A DNA stretch of 44,431 nt from JADLDV01 sp964546355 (GCA_964546355.1 CAZJJM010000001.1:1-44431); one strand, 5' to 3'. Positions 15,076 to 22,983 are shown, counted from the first letter of the stretch. Notes: generated by a model from the letters alone, not told the origin. Program-made: numbers and translations.

Positions 15076-15191
15076 TGATTGTTTTAGATCATAGATATGC
15101 AGCTATACATACTACGATATGATTATAATTGAATGATGTTTCCCGTAATGATCACAACTCGAGTTTTCAAAACGGGATACTGATTGTTAGA

Positions 15192-15620
15192 TTACTTCTT
15201 CTTTGCGTCTGCTTTTGGACGTTTGTTACCGTAGAGACTACGTGATTGACGACGCTTTTCGACACCTGATGCATCGAGCACACCTCGAACGATGTGATAT
15301 CGTACTCCGATCAAGTCCTTCACACGACCACCGCGAAGCATAACCACTGAGTGTTCTTGAAGGTTGTGTCCTTCGCCTGGAATATATGCAGTAACTTCTT
15401 GTCCATTAGTAAGACGAACACGAGCAATTTTACGAAGCGCTGAGTTAGGCTTCTTTGGGGTTGTAGTAGACACCTTAGTACACACACCTCGCTTGAATGG
15501 AGACGGGTAAAATGTAGGCTTATTTTTAAGCGTATTAAAACCACGAGCAAGAGTAATTGCTTTTGATTTATAGGTAACCTTTTGACGATTTTTTCTTATA
15601 AGTTGATTAACTGTAGGCAT
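15192..15620 (-). CDS. rpsL: 30S ribosomal protein S12 (uS12)
   Basis: Decoding-centre protein that checks codon-anticodon pairing. The ATG at 15620 gives MPTVNQLIRKNRQKV and 142 residues. The decoding loops are clear: TPKKPNSALRK (55-64) and GRVKDLIGVRYH (98-109). The residue matching E. coli Pro90 is Ile104, an unusual change in a nearly invariant loop where substitutions alter streptomycin response. An insert of about 14 residues (around 21-40) lengthens the N-terminal part. It has its own promoter and begins the ribosomal cluster. Confidence 0.98.
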   Translation of the reverse strand: MPTVNQLIRKNRQKVTYKSKAITLARGFNTLKNKPTFYPSPFKRGVCTKVSTTTPKKPNSALRKIARVRLTNGQEVTAYIPGEGHNLQEHSVVMLRGGRVKDLIGVRYHIVRGVLDASGVEKRRQSRSLYGNKRPKADAKKK

Positions 15621-15689
15621 AATATATGTGTAATTTGGTGCCTTGCGCTTGGCAATACTAAAATCAGCCTCCCGCAAAGTCGTAGAGAT

Positions 15690-15718
15690 ACTGTACTATG
15701 TAAAGGTAAAAAATGCAA
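15690..15718 (-). promoter_or_regulatory. rpsL promoter
   Basis: Minus strand TTGCAT (15713-15718), 17-bp spacer, TACAGT (15690-15695), leader about 63 nt. Confidence 0.72.
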
Positions 15719-15738
15719 GTCTTTGTCCTTATGTACAG

Positions 15739-15768
15739 TAAAACCCTGACAAAATTGTCAGGGTTTTA
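15739..15768 (-). terminator. Terminator of the 590-residue surface protein gene
   Basis: AAAACCCTGACAA-AA-TTGTCAGGGTTTT just after the stop at 15772; also sits directly upstream of the rpsL promoter. Confidence 0.87.
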
Positions 15769-15771
15769 CAC

Positions 15772-17544
15772 TTACACCTCCAATGTCTTACTAATGTATC
15801 CATTCTTGAGCGTCATCGTCGGTGTATTTGAGATGAGTGTATACGTACCATCAGGATTTTTCTTCTCAATAGTAATGTAGTAGGTACCTGGGGTCACGAG
15901 ACAGAAGTATCGCCCCTCTGCATCAGTAACTTTACGCATAATCTCTTTATTAAGAGATGCAACATACACACGAACGATCGCATACGCAAGCGGTGTGCCT
16001 GTTGCTTTTTCTTTGACGATACCGTGAGGACGAGGACGAAGACCTGTTTCCTTGAGCACAAACATCACGATATACAAGAAGAGTATTCCCGCATTCAACA
16101 GTCCTGGGATCACAAAGAATGCAAATGATGTAAAGGCGAACCCAGCAAAGAAAACAATATCTGCAATCTCAGCGATGATCACATCGCGCTTGTGATAGAA
16201 CCGCATGAATCCTTTATCTAATTTCTCTTGCTCATTCCAATCGAACTGTACTGCATCCATAGGGATGTTTTTGGTAATAGCACTGTCTGCCTGATCAACA
16301 GTAATTGTTTCGCCAAAATAAAGATCTTCATAGAGCTCGTCGGCAGTTTTTGATGCGAGTTTTTTTGATGGAAATATATAATTTGTCTTACCTGCGGAAA
16401 TAGTATATGTCCCTGGTGCAACAAGGAATCCGTATCGCCCATCAATATCAGTAATACTCGAAGCGACTTCATTGCCTTGCATATCTTGCAACATGACATA
16501 TACGGGATCAAGAGGAACTTTTGTCACACTATCATATACGACACCCCATGGTTTGCGTCTGCGTAGTGCAAAGAATGAAAAGAATGAGCGCCAAGCAGAT
16601 TCAGGAATAGAAAACAAACTTCCCAAAAGACCTATTGTTCCAAGAATAGTAGTAATCAATTGACCTGCTTTTGTTTTAACTCCAGATTGCGCCTTTTCTA
16701 CCAATGAACCGAAAGAGGTACTCATGAATGTTACCCCTTGATTGAGAGTTTGTGCGGCAGCATTCAGCACATCAAGTCCAGGAGACGGTGTTTGAGGTAT
16801 AGGATTCGTAGGATTTGACGGGGGATTATTTGATATTACTGGTGGATTAGAAATCGGCGGTGTTGGTGGTAATGTCGGGTCAACAGGAGGAGTAGGTGGA
16901 GGGTTTATTGGTACACACAATGCTGGATTTGTCGCACAAGTAGCAGGTGGATTCACACACAAAGCAGGATTTGTCGCACAAGTAGCAGGTGTCGGTACAC
17001 AGAGCGATGGTGTATTTGCACAAGTCGGCGTCGGAGGAACAATAACCACCCCAGGTGGTGGTGTAGGAGGAGGTGTTGACGTTGGCGTCCAACTCGTCTT
17101 CACACATGCACCTGCACCACAATCAAATTTCAACCAACCAAATACTTCACTCCATGCGTGTCCACTGAATTGTCCAGTGCTTGTATTAATAGTTACTCCG
17201 CCGTTTGTCGGTGCAAAATTTATCCAACCAGCATTTTCACCCCATGCGTACCCACCGAGTACACCACCTGTCGTATTAGTCACACCACCATTGGTCGGTG
17301 CAAAGTTTATCCAACCAGCATTTTCACCCCATGCGTACCCAGTGATTGCACTGTCAGAAACACTAATAGCCGTACCGTTTGTAGTACGGAACAAAACATC
17401 ACTTCCATCTTCAGTAAATTGTGCTGTATAGTCTGTCGCATCTATCGTACCTGTTGCAGCATTCGCACGAGAAACAACTATCGTACTCACGAGGATGAGT
17501 ACAAGAAAAAACACATATGAAACTTTTTGAAAAACAGATTGCAT
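15772..17544 (-). CDS. Membrane/surface protein: AWGENAGWINF repeats, Pro/Cys linker, two carboxypeptidase-regulatory-like domains
   Basis: ATG at 17544 (590 residues). A signal peptide (about 1-31, ending SRANA) is followed by three repeats, GYAWGENAGWINFAPTNGGV twice and GHAWSEVFGWLKFDCGAG, a repeat also seen in the 32003-33337 gene. Then comes a Pro/Thr-rich linker with four to five Cys motifs like CATNPALCV, a hydrophobic segment (LITTILGTIGLLGSLF), a beta-sandwich domain of the carboxypeptidase-regulatory type (PLDPVYVML..ITDIDGRYGFLVAPGTYTI), two more membrane segments, and a second such domain (TPLAYAIVRVYV..VTDAEGRYFCLVTPGTYYITI). The domains probably act in surface structure or anchoring; function unknown. 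Confidence 0.8.
   Translation of the reverse strand: MQSVFQKVSYVFFLVLILVSTIVVSRANAATGTIDATDYTAQFTEDGSDVLFRTTNGTAISVSDSAITGYAWGENAGWINFAPTNGGVTNTTGGVLGGYAWGENAGWINFAPTNGGVTINTSTGQFSGHAWSEVFGWLKFDCGAGACVKTSWTPTSTPPPTPPPGVVIVPPTPTCANTPSLCVPTPATCATNPALCVNPPATCATNPALCVPINPPPTPPVDPTLPPTPPISNPPVISNNPPSNPTNPIPQTPSPGLDVLNAAAQTLNQGVTFMSTSFGSLVEKAQSGVKTKAGQLITTILGTIGLLGSLFSIPESAWRSFFSFFALRRRKPWGVVYDSVTKVPLDPVYVMLQDMQGNEVASSITDIDGRYGFLVAPGTYTISAGKTNYIFPSKKLASKTADELYEDLYFGETITVDQADSAITKNIPMDAVQFDWNEQEKLDKGFMRFYHKRDVIIAEIADIVFFAGFAFTSFAFFVIPGLLNAGILFLYIVMFVLKETGLRPRPHGIVKEKATGTPLAYAIVRVYVASLNKEIMRKVTDAEGRYFCLVTPGTYYITIEKKNPDGTYTLISNTPTMTLKNGYISKTLEV
16925..16991 (-). repeat. 25-nt direct repeats in the Pro/Cys linker
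   Basis: The same 25 nt occur at 16925-16949 and 16967-16991, coding the CATNPALCV units. Identity at DNA level shows recent duplication or ongoing length variation. Confidence 0.8.
17207..17341 (-). repeat. 48-nt direct repeats coding GYAWGENAGWINFAP
   Basis: Copies at 17207-17254 and 17294-17341 differ at one base. They encode the first two surface repeats and indicate recent duplication or gene conversion. Confidence 0.85.
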
Positions 17545-17552
17545 GTACAAAT

Positions 17553-17558
17553 ATTGTA
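17553..17558 (-). promoter_or_regulatory. -10 box of the 590-residue protein gene
   Basis: TACAAT on the minus strand, 8 nt before the ATG, predicting a 2-nt leader. No good -35 box. Confidence 0.4.
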
Positions 17559-17565
17559 CTACAAA

Positions 17566-18180
17566 CTACACACCAGTCGCTAGTCTTGCAAAACCTAAAA
17601 TAATTGGAGAAAGTATTGGAGAAAGTATAAAAATAAAAACGATGAGAACAACTAACACATTTTTTTCGAGAAATTGCTCAATCGCACGTGCACGTTTCGG
17701 CAAAAGAGAAAAAAGTATTTTTGATCCATCAAGCGGTGGTATCGGCATGAGGTTGAATATTGCGAGCCCGCAATTGATCACCACAATCATGTAGAGTAAT
17801 TTGTACAAAGACACTGTGGCAAAACCAAGCGGTCCAGCAAAACGAAATATGAGCCCGAAAATGATTACGAGAATAATATTAGAAAGTGGTCCAGCACCAG
17901 CAACAAGCGCGTCACCATATCGATGACTAATATTGCGTGGATTGTACGGAACAGGTTTTGCCCAACCGATGATAAATTTTGGATTGATGAATGCCATAAT
18001 TGCAGGCAAAATGACTGAGCCAAGTGGATCGAGATGTTTGAGTGGATTGAGTGTCAATCGCCCCTGCAATCGAGCAGTCGGATCACCCAACTTTTCCGCA
18101 ACAAGTCCGTGCGATACTTCGTGTACCACAACAGACATCACCACAACAATAATAGAGAAAATAATATCAATAACTGGCAT
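17566..18180 (-). CDS. Site-2 protease family (M50) membrane metallopeptidase
   Basis: Intramembrane zinc protease. I chose the ATG at 18180 (204 residues); the upstream in-frame codon is TTG. The zinc motif is in the first membrane segment as HEVSHG, followed by the fixed stretch GRLTLNPLKHLDPLGS. The third metal ligand lies in NLMPIPPLDGSKI. Four to five hydrophobic segments in total, no PDZ or CBS domain, so it belongs to the compact bacterial form. Substrate unknown; in other bacteria such enzymes cleave membrane-bound regulators. It has a very good promoter placed for a leaderless message. Confidence 0.93.
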   Translation of the reverse strand: MPVIDIIFSIIVVVMSVVVHEVSHGLVAEKLGDPTARLQGRLTLNPLKHLDPLGSVILPAIMAFINPKFIIGWAKPVPYNPRNISHRYGDALVAGAGPLSNIILVIIFGLIFRFAGPLGFATVSLYKLLYMIVVINCGLAIFNLMPIPPLDGSKILFSLLPKRARAIEQFLEKNVLVVLIVFIFILSPILSPIILGFARLATGV

Positions 18181-18187
18181 ATATAAG

Positions 18188-18216
18188 AGTATACGGAAAA
18201 AATATCTAATTTCCAA
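18188..18216 (-). promoter_or_regulatory. Promoter of the site-2 protease gene, leaderless
   Basis: Minus strand TTGGAA (18211-18216), 17-bp spacer, TATACT (18188-18193), then 7 nt to the ATG: transcription would begin at or one base before the start codon. Confidence 0.72.
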
Positions 18217-18282
18217 TTTCTTTTATCTAAAAAGGTTCCCTTCCTACAGAAACCCCTAAACATACATACGAGAGCATTCATC

Positions 18283-18311
18283 TTGCATCGTTTTATTCTA
18301 TATGCTATTAT
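18283..18311 (+). promoter_or_regulatory. rpmB promoter, near-leaderless
   Basis: TTGCAT (18283-18288), 17-bp spacer, TATTAT (18306-18311), then 9 nt to the ATG at 18321. Confidence 0.7.
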
Positions 18312-18320
18312 CTAACCCAT

Positions 18321-18566
18321 ATGGCAAAGACTTGTCCGATAACTAAAAAGACTTCTCAGATGGGTGGCGGGTACCACAACCGTGTTCGTGCTACCATTTT
18401 CCGACCAACAGGCATGAAGCGTAAATACCCAAACCTTCAAAAGAAACGTATTTATGTTCCTGAACTCAAAAAATCTATCATGCTTGAAATCACTACAAGC
18501 GCAATGCGAACAATCGAAAAGAATGGCGCATACGCAACACTCAAAAAAGCAGGAATCATCGAATAA
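18321..18566 (+). CDS. rpmB: 50S ribosomal protein L28 (bL28)
   Basis: The 81 residues start MAKTCPITKKTSQMGGGYHN (the family normally has CxxTGKxxxxGxxxSH) and include the L28 features RKYPNLQKKRIYVPELKK and a C-terminal TSAMRTIEKNGAYATLKKAG. Basic throughout the first 50 residues. It is a single-gene unit with its own promoter and terminator. Only one cysteine remains of the zinc-binding set seen in some L28 proteins, so zinc binding is unlikely. Confidence 0.92.
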   Translation: MAKTCPITKKTSQMGGGYHNRVRATIFRPTGMKRKYPNLQKKRIYVPELKKSIMLEITTSAMRTIEKNGAYATLKKAGIIE

Positions 18567-18570
18567 ATAA

Positions 18571-18596
18571 AACACCGCATATATGCGGTGTTTTAT
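18571..18596. terminator. Shared terminator between rpmB and the ComEC-like lactamase gene
   Basis: AAAACACCGCATATATGCGGTGTTTT between two converging genes; works for both. Confidence 0.88.
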
Positions 18597-19457
18597 TTAT
18601 TCTTGGGTGAGCGTCACTCCATCAGTTACAAAACGAATCGAACCCATCTTACTTGTTTCAAAATATGGAATATGTAGTTGGTTCAATCTACTCAGTACGC
18701 TTGGATGCGGATGACCATACGAATTATTTTTCCCTGCGGAAATGATTGCATGCAATGGCGCAACTGTTTTCAAAAAAGATTCAGAAGACGATGTTTTTGA
18801 TCCATGATGTCCGAGCTTGAGAACAGAACTTTGTAATGCTATTCCGTCATGTTTTACAAGATACCATTCTTTTTCGACAGGACTATCTCCGGTGAGCAAG
18901 AAACTTGTCGTGCCGTATGAAAGTCTTGCGACGATTGATGCTTCATTGGTCTCCCATCCTGTCGTGTCACGGTCTGGGTATAAAATATCGAGCACAATAT
19001 TCTTTTCTGTATCAAGTACGATTCGCATTCCACGTCGTGCAAGTATTCGTTCTATCTTTTTATCTCGAATCCTCGATTGAAATGCCTGATATGTTTGCGT
19101 GCTACTCGACACTCCAGGTTCGAACACTTTGTCGACTGTGTATGTATCGAGCACGAACGGTAATCCCCCAATATGATCTGCATCAGGATGTGTCGCGATC
19201 ACGACATCAATCGTATCATCACCAAAGGGTAACTCTGCACTCAATAAATCTAAAATCTTTTTTGTGCGACCACCGTCAATCAATACATCAACATCATTTG
19301 GTGCTTCAATGAGAATTGCATCACCTTGTCCAACGTCAAGAAAAGTCACTTCGAGTGCATTGCTCGCAGGAAGTGTCTGGGGGACTGCATACACAACAAT
19401 CCCGACTACCGTCACAAAAATAAAGGACGTTATGATGAATATCAGCTTTTTTCGCAT
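18597..19457 (-). CDS. Stand-alone ComEC-type metallo-beta-lactamase-fold protein
   Basis: 286 residues with an N-terminal membrane anchor or signal (KKLIFIITSFIFVTVVGIVVYAV) then a metallo-beta-lactamase domain: LDVGQGDAILIE, HPDADHIGG (metal ligands), LTGD, and LGHHGSKTSSS. These are the marks of the C-terminal domain of the DNA-uptake protein ComEC, thought to degrade the non-transported strand. The matching channel part is a separate gene at 20713-22176, which lacks this domain. Together they would do the job of one full ComEC. It is divergent from the superoxide dismutase gene. Confidence 0.88.
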   Translation of the reverse strand: MRKKLIFIITSFIFVTVVGIVVYAVPQTLPASNALEVTFLDVGQGDAILIEAPNDVDVLIDGGRTKKILDLLSAELPFGDDTIDVVIATHPDADHIGGLPFVLDTYTVDKVFEPGVSSSTQTYQAFQSRIRDKKIERILARRGMRIVLDTEKNIVLDILYPDRDTTGWETNEASIVARLSYGTTSFLLTGDSPVEKEWYLVKHDGIALQSSVLKLGHHGSKTSSSESFLKTVAPLHAIISAGKNNSYGHPHPSVLSRLNQLHIPYFETSKMGSIRFVTDGVTLTQE

Positions 19458-19500
19458 ATGCTATACTATCTCTATTATACAAAATAATCACACATTATAT

Positions 19501-20088
19501 ATGGAACACTTCACCGCAAAAACGTTTACCGTCCCGACACTTATCGGCATCTCAGCAAAAAACATCGAAGAGCATTTGAAACTCTACGCAGGCTATGTGA
19601 AGCATACAAATCTGATTCTTGAGAAAATTACCGAATACACAAAAGATGCAGAAACAAATGCATACGTCCTCGGTGAATTACAACGACGATTCAGTTTTGA
19701 ATTCGACGGTATGCGCAATCATGAATACTACTTCGCTTCTCTTGAAAGTGGTCCGCAAGTAATCAATACAGAAAGTGCACTCTATAAAAAAATTACTGAA
19801 CAATTCGGTTCATATGATGCATGGCTCATGCGATTCAAAGCGATCGCACTCACTCGAGGTATCGGCTGGGCAATACTCTACCATGATGCACAAACTAACA
19901 AACTGCTGAACACCTGGGTAGAAGAACAACACCTCGGTCACCTCACCGGACTCACACCAATACTCGCACTCGATGTCTGGGAACATGCATATGTTGCCGA
20001 CTATCACCCAAGTGGCAAGAAACAGTATGTGGAAGATTTCTTCACGAATCTCAACTGGAGTGTGATTGAGAAGAATTTTGAAAAGTAG
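19501..20088 (+). CDS. Superoxide dismutase, Fe/Mn family
   Basis: Converts superoxide to oxygen and hydrogen peroxide. ATG at 19501 gives 195 residues; earlier in-frame codons lie inside the divergent gene. The four metal ligands are visible: His25 (IEEHLKLYAGYV), His74 (DGMRNHEYYF), Asp158 and His162 (ALDVWEHAY). The usual aromatic pair after NH is changed (NHEYYF instead of NHxxFW), and the Gly three residues before Asn73 is of the Mn-type, but the metal cannot be decided. No signal peptide, so cytoplasmic. Shows that this reduced genome keeps oxygen defence. Confidence 0.93.
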   Translation: MEHFTAKTFTVPTLIGISAKNIEEHLKLYAGYVKHTNLILEKITEYTKDAETNAYVLGELQRRFSFEFDGMRNHEYYFASLESGPQVINTESALYKKITEQFGSYDAWLMRFKAIALTRGIGWAILYHDAQTNKLLNTWVEEQHLGHLTGLTPILALDVWEHAYVADYHPSGKKQYVEDFFTNLNWSVIEKNFEK

Positions 20089-20091
20089 TCT

Positions 20092-20122
20092 AAAAAAACA
20101 CCAAATATTTGGTGTTTTTTTA
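20092..20122 (+). terminator. Terminator after superoxide dismutase
   Basis: ACACCAAATATTTGGTGT with A-run before and T7 after, a few nt past the stop. Confidence 0.87.
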
Positions 20123-20197
20123 TTTTATTGAACTAACTCTTTTAAAACTAACTTTTCTTCTGTGAGATTTTTTATAATAAAAACTTTTTGTTTTATT

Positions 20198-20695
20198 TTA
20201 ATAAGATGTGCATTGAAAAAACTGAGCGTCTTGAATAATTTTTTGATTAAGACTTTTAACTTCAAAGACAAACTCATTAGTATAAGTACCTTCTTTGGGA
20301 ATCATTAGATAATACTTACCTAATGGAATATTGGAATATGAATAATACCCATTTACAACAAGTGTTTGTATACTATTATCGAACATAATATTCTCTAATT
20401 CTGTTTGAGTTTTTCCTTCTTGATTTTTTGATGCCGACAATATATCTGATTCACTCACAAAATAAATCTTTCCATTGTAATTTTTTAAACCACGACCTCT
20501 TTTTACACCACCTGCTGGAGTCCCTGCGGACGGGAAACAATCACCAGAACCAAATTTCACATTACCACTAATTGTATTATTTTGATTGGTATAAAAACTT
20601 GAATTTTGACTTGTATTTAAATTTGAAAATTTATCGTAACCCAAAAGTACAATAATCAAAGTTAAGAGTATTATTATAATTGAACTTGGTTTCAT
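20198..20695 (-). CDS. Unknown membrane-anchored exported protein, 165 residues
   Basis: N-terminal hydrophobic segment (SIIIILLTLIIVLLGY, about 4-20) acts as an anchor or uncleaved signal. Then a Ser/Asn/Gln-rich linker and a compact domain with GNVKFGSGDCFPSAGTPAGG, and NGYYSYSNIPLGKYYLMI, which resembles the core of carboxypeptidase-regulatory-like beta-sandwiches; two cysteines (near 54 and the C-terminus) could pair. Not recognised as a named family. It lies directly after comEC, with a TATAAT box exactly 6 nt before the ATG, so it probably has its own leaderless message. AT-rich. Confidence 0.7.
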   Translation of the reverse strand: MKPSSIIIILLTLIIVLLGYDKFSNLNTSQNSSFYTNQNNTISGNVKFGSGDCFPSAGTPAGGVKRGRGLKNYNGKIYFVSESDILSASKNQEGKTQTELENIMFDNSIQTLVVNGYYSYSNIPLGKYYLMIPKEGTYTNEFVFEVKSLNQKIIQDAQFFQCTSY

Positions 20696-20701
20696 ATATT
20701 T

Positions 20702-20707
20702 ATTATA
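20702..20707 (-). promoter_or_regulatory. -10 box of the 165-residue protein gene
   Basis: TATAAT on the minus strand with exactly 6 nt to the ATG at 20695; no clear -35. Confidence 0.45.
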
Positions 20708-20712
20708 TTAAA

Positions 20713-22176
20713 CTATTTATCATCTTTCTCATATCCCCTCGCCACCATCCATACAAGTACCACATATATCCCTACCATAATCCACCCGACAGATGCATCG
20801 ATAGTCACTTGTGCAAACGGAACAGTACTCGCCCATGTTGTGATTGCGAGAAATACCTTGATAAGTCCGTATGTTGCGACACCAAAAATAATCGCAACTG
20901 GTCGCAAAAGAAATCCGAGAATCCCTGTCAGTGCCGTACCGAGCATAATAATCGGTACAAGTGGTACAACGACAATGTTTATCGGAAGTGATATAAGTGA
21001 GATTGCACCTGTGGTCACCAGAAGGAACGGTGACACACTAATAGTCGCCGCGAGTGTCGTCGCCACAACAGAACGTAACCCGAATCGTTCAGAAATATAT
21101 GTCAGACGTTTTTCAAATAATGGTGAGATGAAGACTACGCCAAGTGTTGCAATAAATGACAATTGAAATGACCGATCGAAAAAGAGTAGATACGGATTGA
21201 ATACAAGCATGATGCAGGCAGTCACGCAAATCGCGCGTCCGATATCATATGGTCTACCAATTAGCCGCGCAACGAGCATGAGACTTCCCATAATTCCCGC
21301 TCGCACCGCAGTCGCCGATGCACCAGAGAGGATGACGAAGAGTACTACAGCAATGAGTCCGAATACGACTGACATCATGTACGGAAGTAATGATGAAAAT
21401 ACTTTCATAGTCGCTTCAGCCACAATCGAAATATTGTATCCAGAAAGTGCCACTACATGTATCGTCCCTGTTTTGATAAACATCTCTGTGTATGATTCCG
21501 GAAGTGCATCTCGTGCACCGAGCAATATTCCAGAAGCAAGTGAACTCTCGGGTCTGGGAATATATTTTTCTATATGCGCAATAATCGCGTGTTTGATTTT
21601 GAAAAGTCTTTGTCTGACAGGCATCTCATCGGTATGTTCTATTGTTTCTATCTTTGGAGAACGTATTTCATATCCGATTCCCTGTGCTTTCAAATAATAT
21701 ACGTAATCAAAAGATTCATTGCCGGAATCTTTAAGAAAATCATTTGATGGTTTCTGTATCTTTCCTGACAGAGACAGATGATCAGCAAATACAATAATCG
21801 TGTACGGATCGGTAGTAATGCGAATATGTGCACCAGACACACTTTCTTTCAACACGAACCGTGTACGAGTTTCTTCTCGAGTCGGTTCACTGACCACTAT
21901 TCCAGACATTGATATATTTTCTCCTTGTTGTGCATCAAGTACAGACCATGATTGTGATGCTTCATGTATTCGATACACAAGCACACCAAGTACACACATG
22001 ACCAAGAAGAGAACTATCCTCATGTACATCACCACACTTCTCTTTTGAGAAAGCATATACACAATACTTGCAACCAACAAAAAAGCGCCGAACCATACGC
22101 GAGTACCTACCGCCAATGATTCGAACGCTATTCCAGAAATAAAACCAAGTGTTGTGAGGAGAATGATATGCCCCAT
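20713..22176 (-). CDS. comEC: ComEC/Rec2-type DNA uptake channel lacking the nuclease domain
   Basis: Inner-membrane channel for single-stranded DNA in natural transformation. 487 residues: two or three N-terminal membrane segments, an OB-like region (about 75-150, GENISMSGIVVSEPTREE, HLSLSGKI), then the competence domain with GILLGARDALPESYTEMFIKTGTIHVVALSGYNIS, AVRAGIMG, and DRSFQLSFIATLGVVFISP, and about nine membrane helices. It ends just after the last helix at VARGYEKDDK, with no metallo-beta-lactamase domain, which is instead encoded at 18597-19457. Six nt after the RNase HI stop, so probably co-transcribed with it. Confidence 0.92.
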   Translation of the reverse strand: MGHIILLTTLGFISGIAFESLAVGTRVWFGAFLLVASIVYMLSQKRSVVMYMRIVLFLVMCVLGVLVYRIHEASQSWSVLDAQQGENISMSGIVVSEPTREETRTRFVLKESVSGAHIRITTDPYTIIVFADHLSLSGKIQKPSNDFLKDSGNESFDYVYYLKAQGIGYEIRSPKIETIEHTDEMPVRQRLFKIKHAIIAHIEKYIPRPESSLASGILLGARDALPESYTEMFIKTGTIHVVALSGYNISIVAEATMKVFSSLLPYMMSVVFGLIAVVLFVILSGASATAVRAGIMGSLMLVARLIGRPYDIGRAICVTACIMLVFNPYLLFFDRSFQLSFIATLGVVFISPLFEKRLTYISERFGLRSVVATTLAATISVSPFLLVTTGAISLISLPINIVVVPLVPIIMLGTALTGILGFLLRPVAIIFGVATYGLIKVFLAITTWASTVPFAQVTIDASVGWIMVGIYVVLVWMVARGYEKDDK

Positions 22177-22182
22177 ATCAGA

Positions 22183-22962
22183 TTACAAGAGTGATTCGAG
22201 TGTCCATCGTCCAGTGACATCTTGTTCTTCTTGCTTACTCATCACTTTTTGATATTTGACCCCTTTGACTCCTTTGACCCTCTTTTCACAATCAGTCCAT
22301 GTCGCATCACGAAACACTTTGCCATTAATATACGAGAGGTATGCGTATGCAGGTTTCGAAGATTTTTTACTTCCTGAAGTTTTCTTTGCGTGTTTTGTTT
22401 TGATATCAAAAATATCACCGCCAGCAATTTCTTGATACGAAACACTATCACCAACATATAGTTTCATTGTTTGTCCTTCTGCAAGTGTGGTCGCAATCAC
22501 ATCACAGCGCTCATTGCCTACTACACCACTGTGTCCTGCAACTTTTTTCCAAATAATTTTTGCGATATTTTTCACAAGACCAGAAATACTTACGAGATCA
22601 CGCCACAAGTCTTCGTTTTGTACGGGTTCTTTGGTAGATGTCCGCCAATTATTCCGTTCCCAGTTTGTCACCCATGAAGTAATACCATTCAAAACATATG
22701 ATGAGTCACTGTGAATAGTGACTGTATCGAGACTATCACTGTATTTTTGATGCACCAATGTCAGTGCTTGTATAACTGCAGTAAGCTCCATTCTGTTGTT
22801 GGTTGTCATATCTGCACGTCCTCCTATTTCATGAATGAACGTGTTTGTTTCTGATTGTATTGCAAGTACTGCACCATACCCACCCTTACCAGGATTACCG
22901 AGAGAAGAACCATCAGTGAAAATAGTGATATTTTTTGATTGCGTGGTAGTTTTTGATTTCAT
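22183..22962 (-). CDS. Ribonuclease HI with C-terminal hybrid-binding (viroplasmin-like) domain
   Basis: Degrades RNA in RNA-DNA hybrids. ATG at 22962 (259 residues) fits the promoter; a more upstream ATG would overlap the previous gene. Catalytic residues Asp17 (FTDGSS), Glu59 (NNRMEL), Asp86 (IHSDSSYV), His144 and Asp154 (GHSGVVGNERCD) are all present. After a basic linker, residues 205-250 (AYAYLSYINGKVFRDATWTDC, then KRVKGVKGVKYQKV) match the small hybrid-binding domain that eukaryotic RNase H1 has at the N-terminus; here it is at the C-terminus. Upstream of and probably co-transcribed with comEC. Confidence 0.92.
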   Translation of the reverse strand: MKSKTTTQSKNITIFTDGSSLGNPGKGGYGAVLAIQSETNTFIHEIGGRADMTTNNRMELTAVIQALTLVHQKYSDSLDTVTIHSDSSYVLNGITSWVTNWERNNWRTSTKEPVQNEDLWRDLVSISGLVKNIAKIIWKKVAGHSGVVGNERCDVIATTLAEGQTMKLYVGDSVSYQEIAGGDIFDIKTKHAKKTSGSKKSSKPAYAYLSYINGKVFRDATWTDCEKRVKGVKGVKYQKVMSKQEEQDVTGRWTLESLL

Positions 22963-22969
22963 TGAGAGT

Positions 22970-22978
22970 AGTATAGCA
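22970..22978 (-). promoter_or_regulatory. Extended -10 promoter of the RNase HI gene, leaderless
   Basis: Minus strand TGCTATACT (TATACT at 22970-22975), then 7 nt to the ATG. Confidence 0.65.
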
Positions 22979-22983
22979 AAATA

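Noticed and set aside
16880..17122. CRISPR-like array in the repeats of the 590-residue gene
   Set aside because: Repeats are in frame, code CATNPALCV and AWGENAGWINF units, and are spaced by coding sequence.
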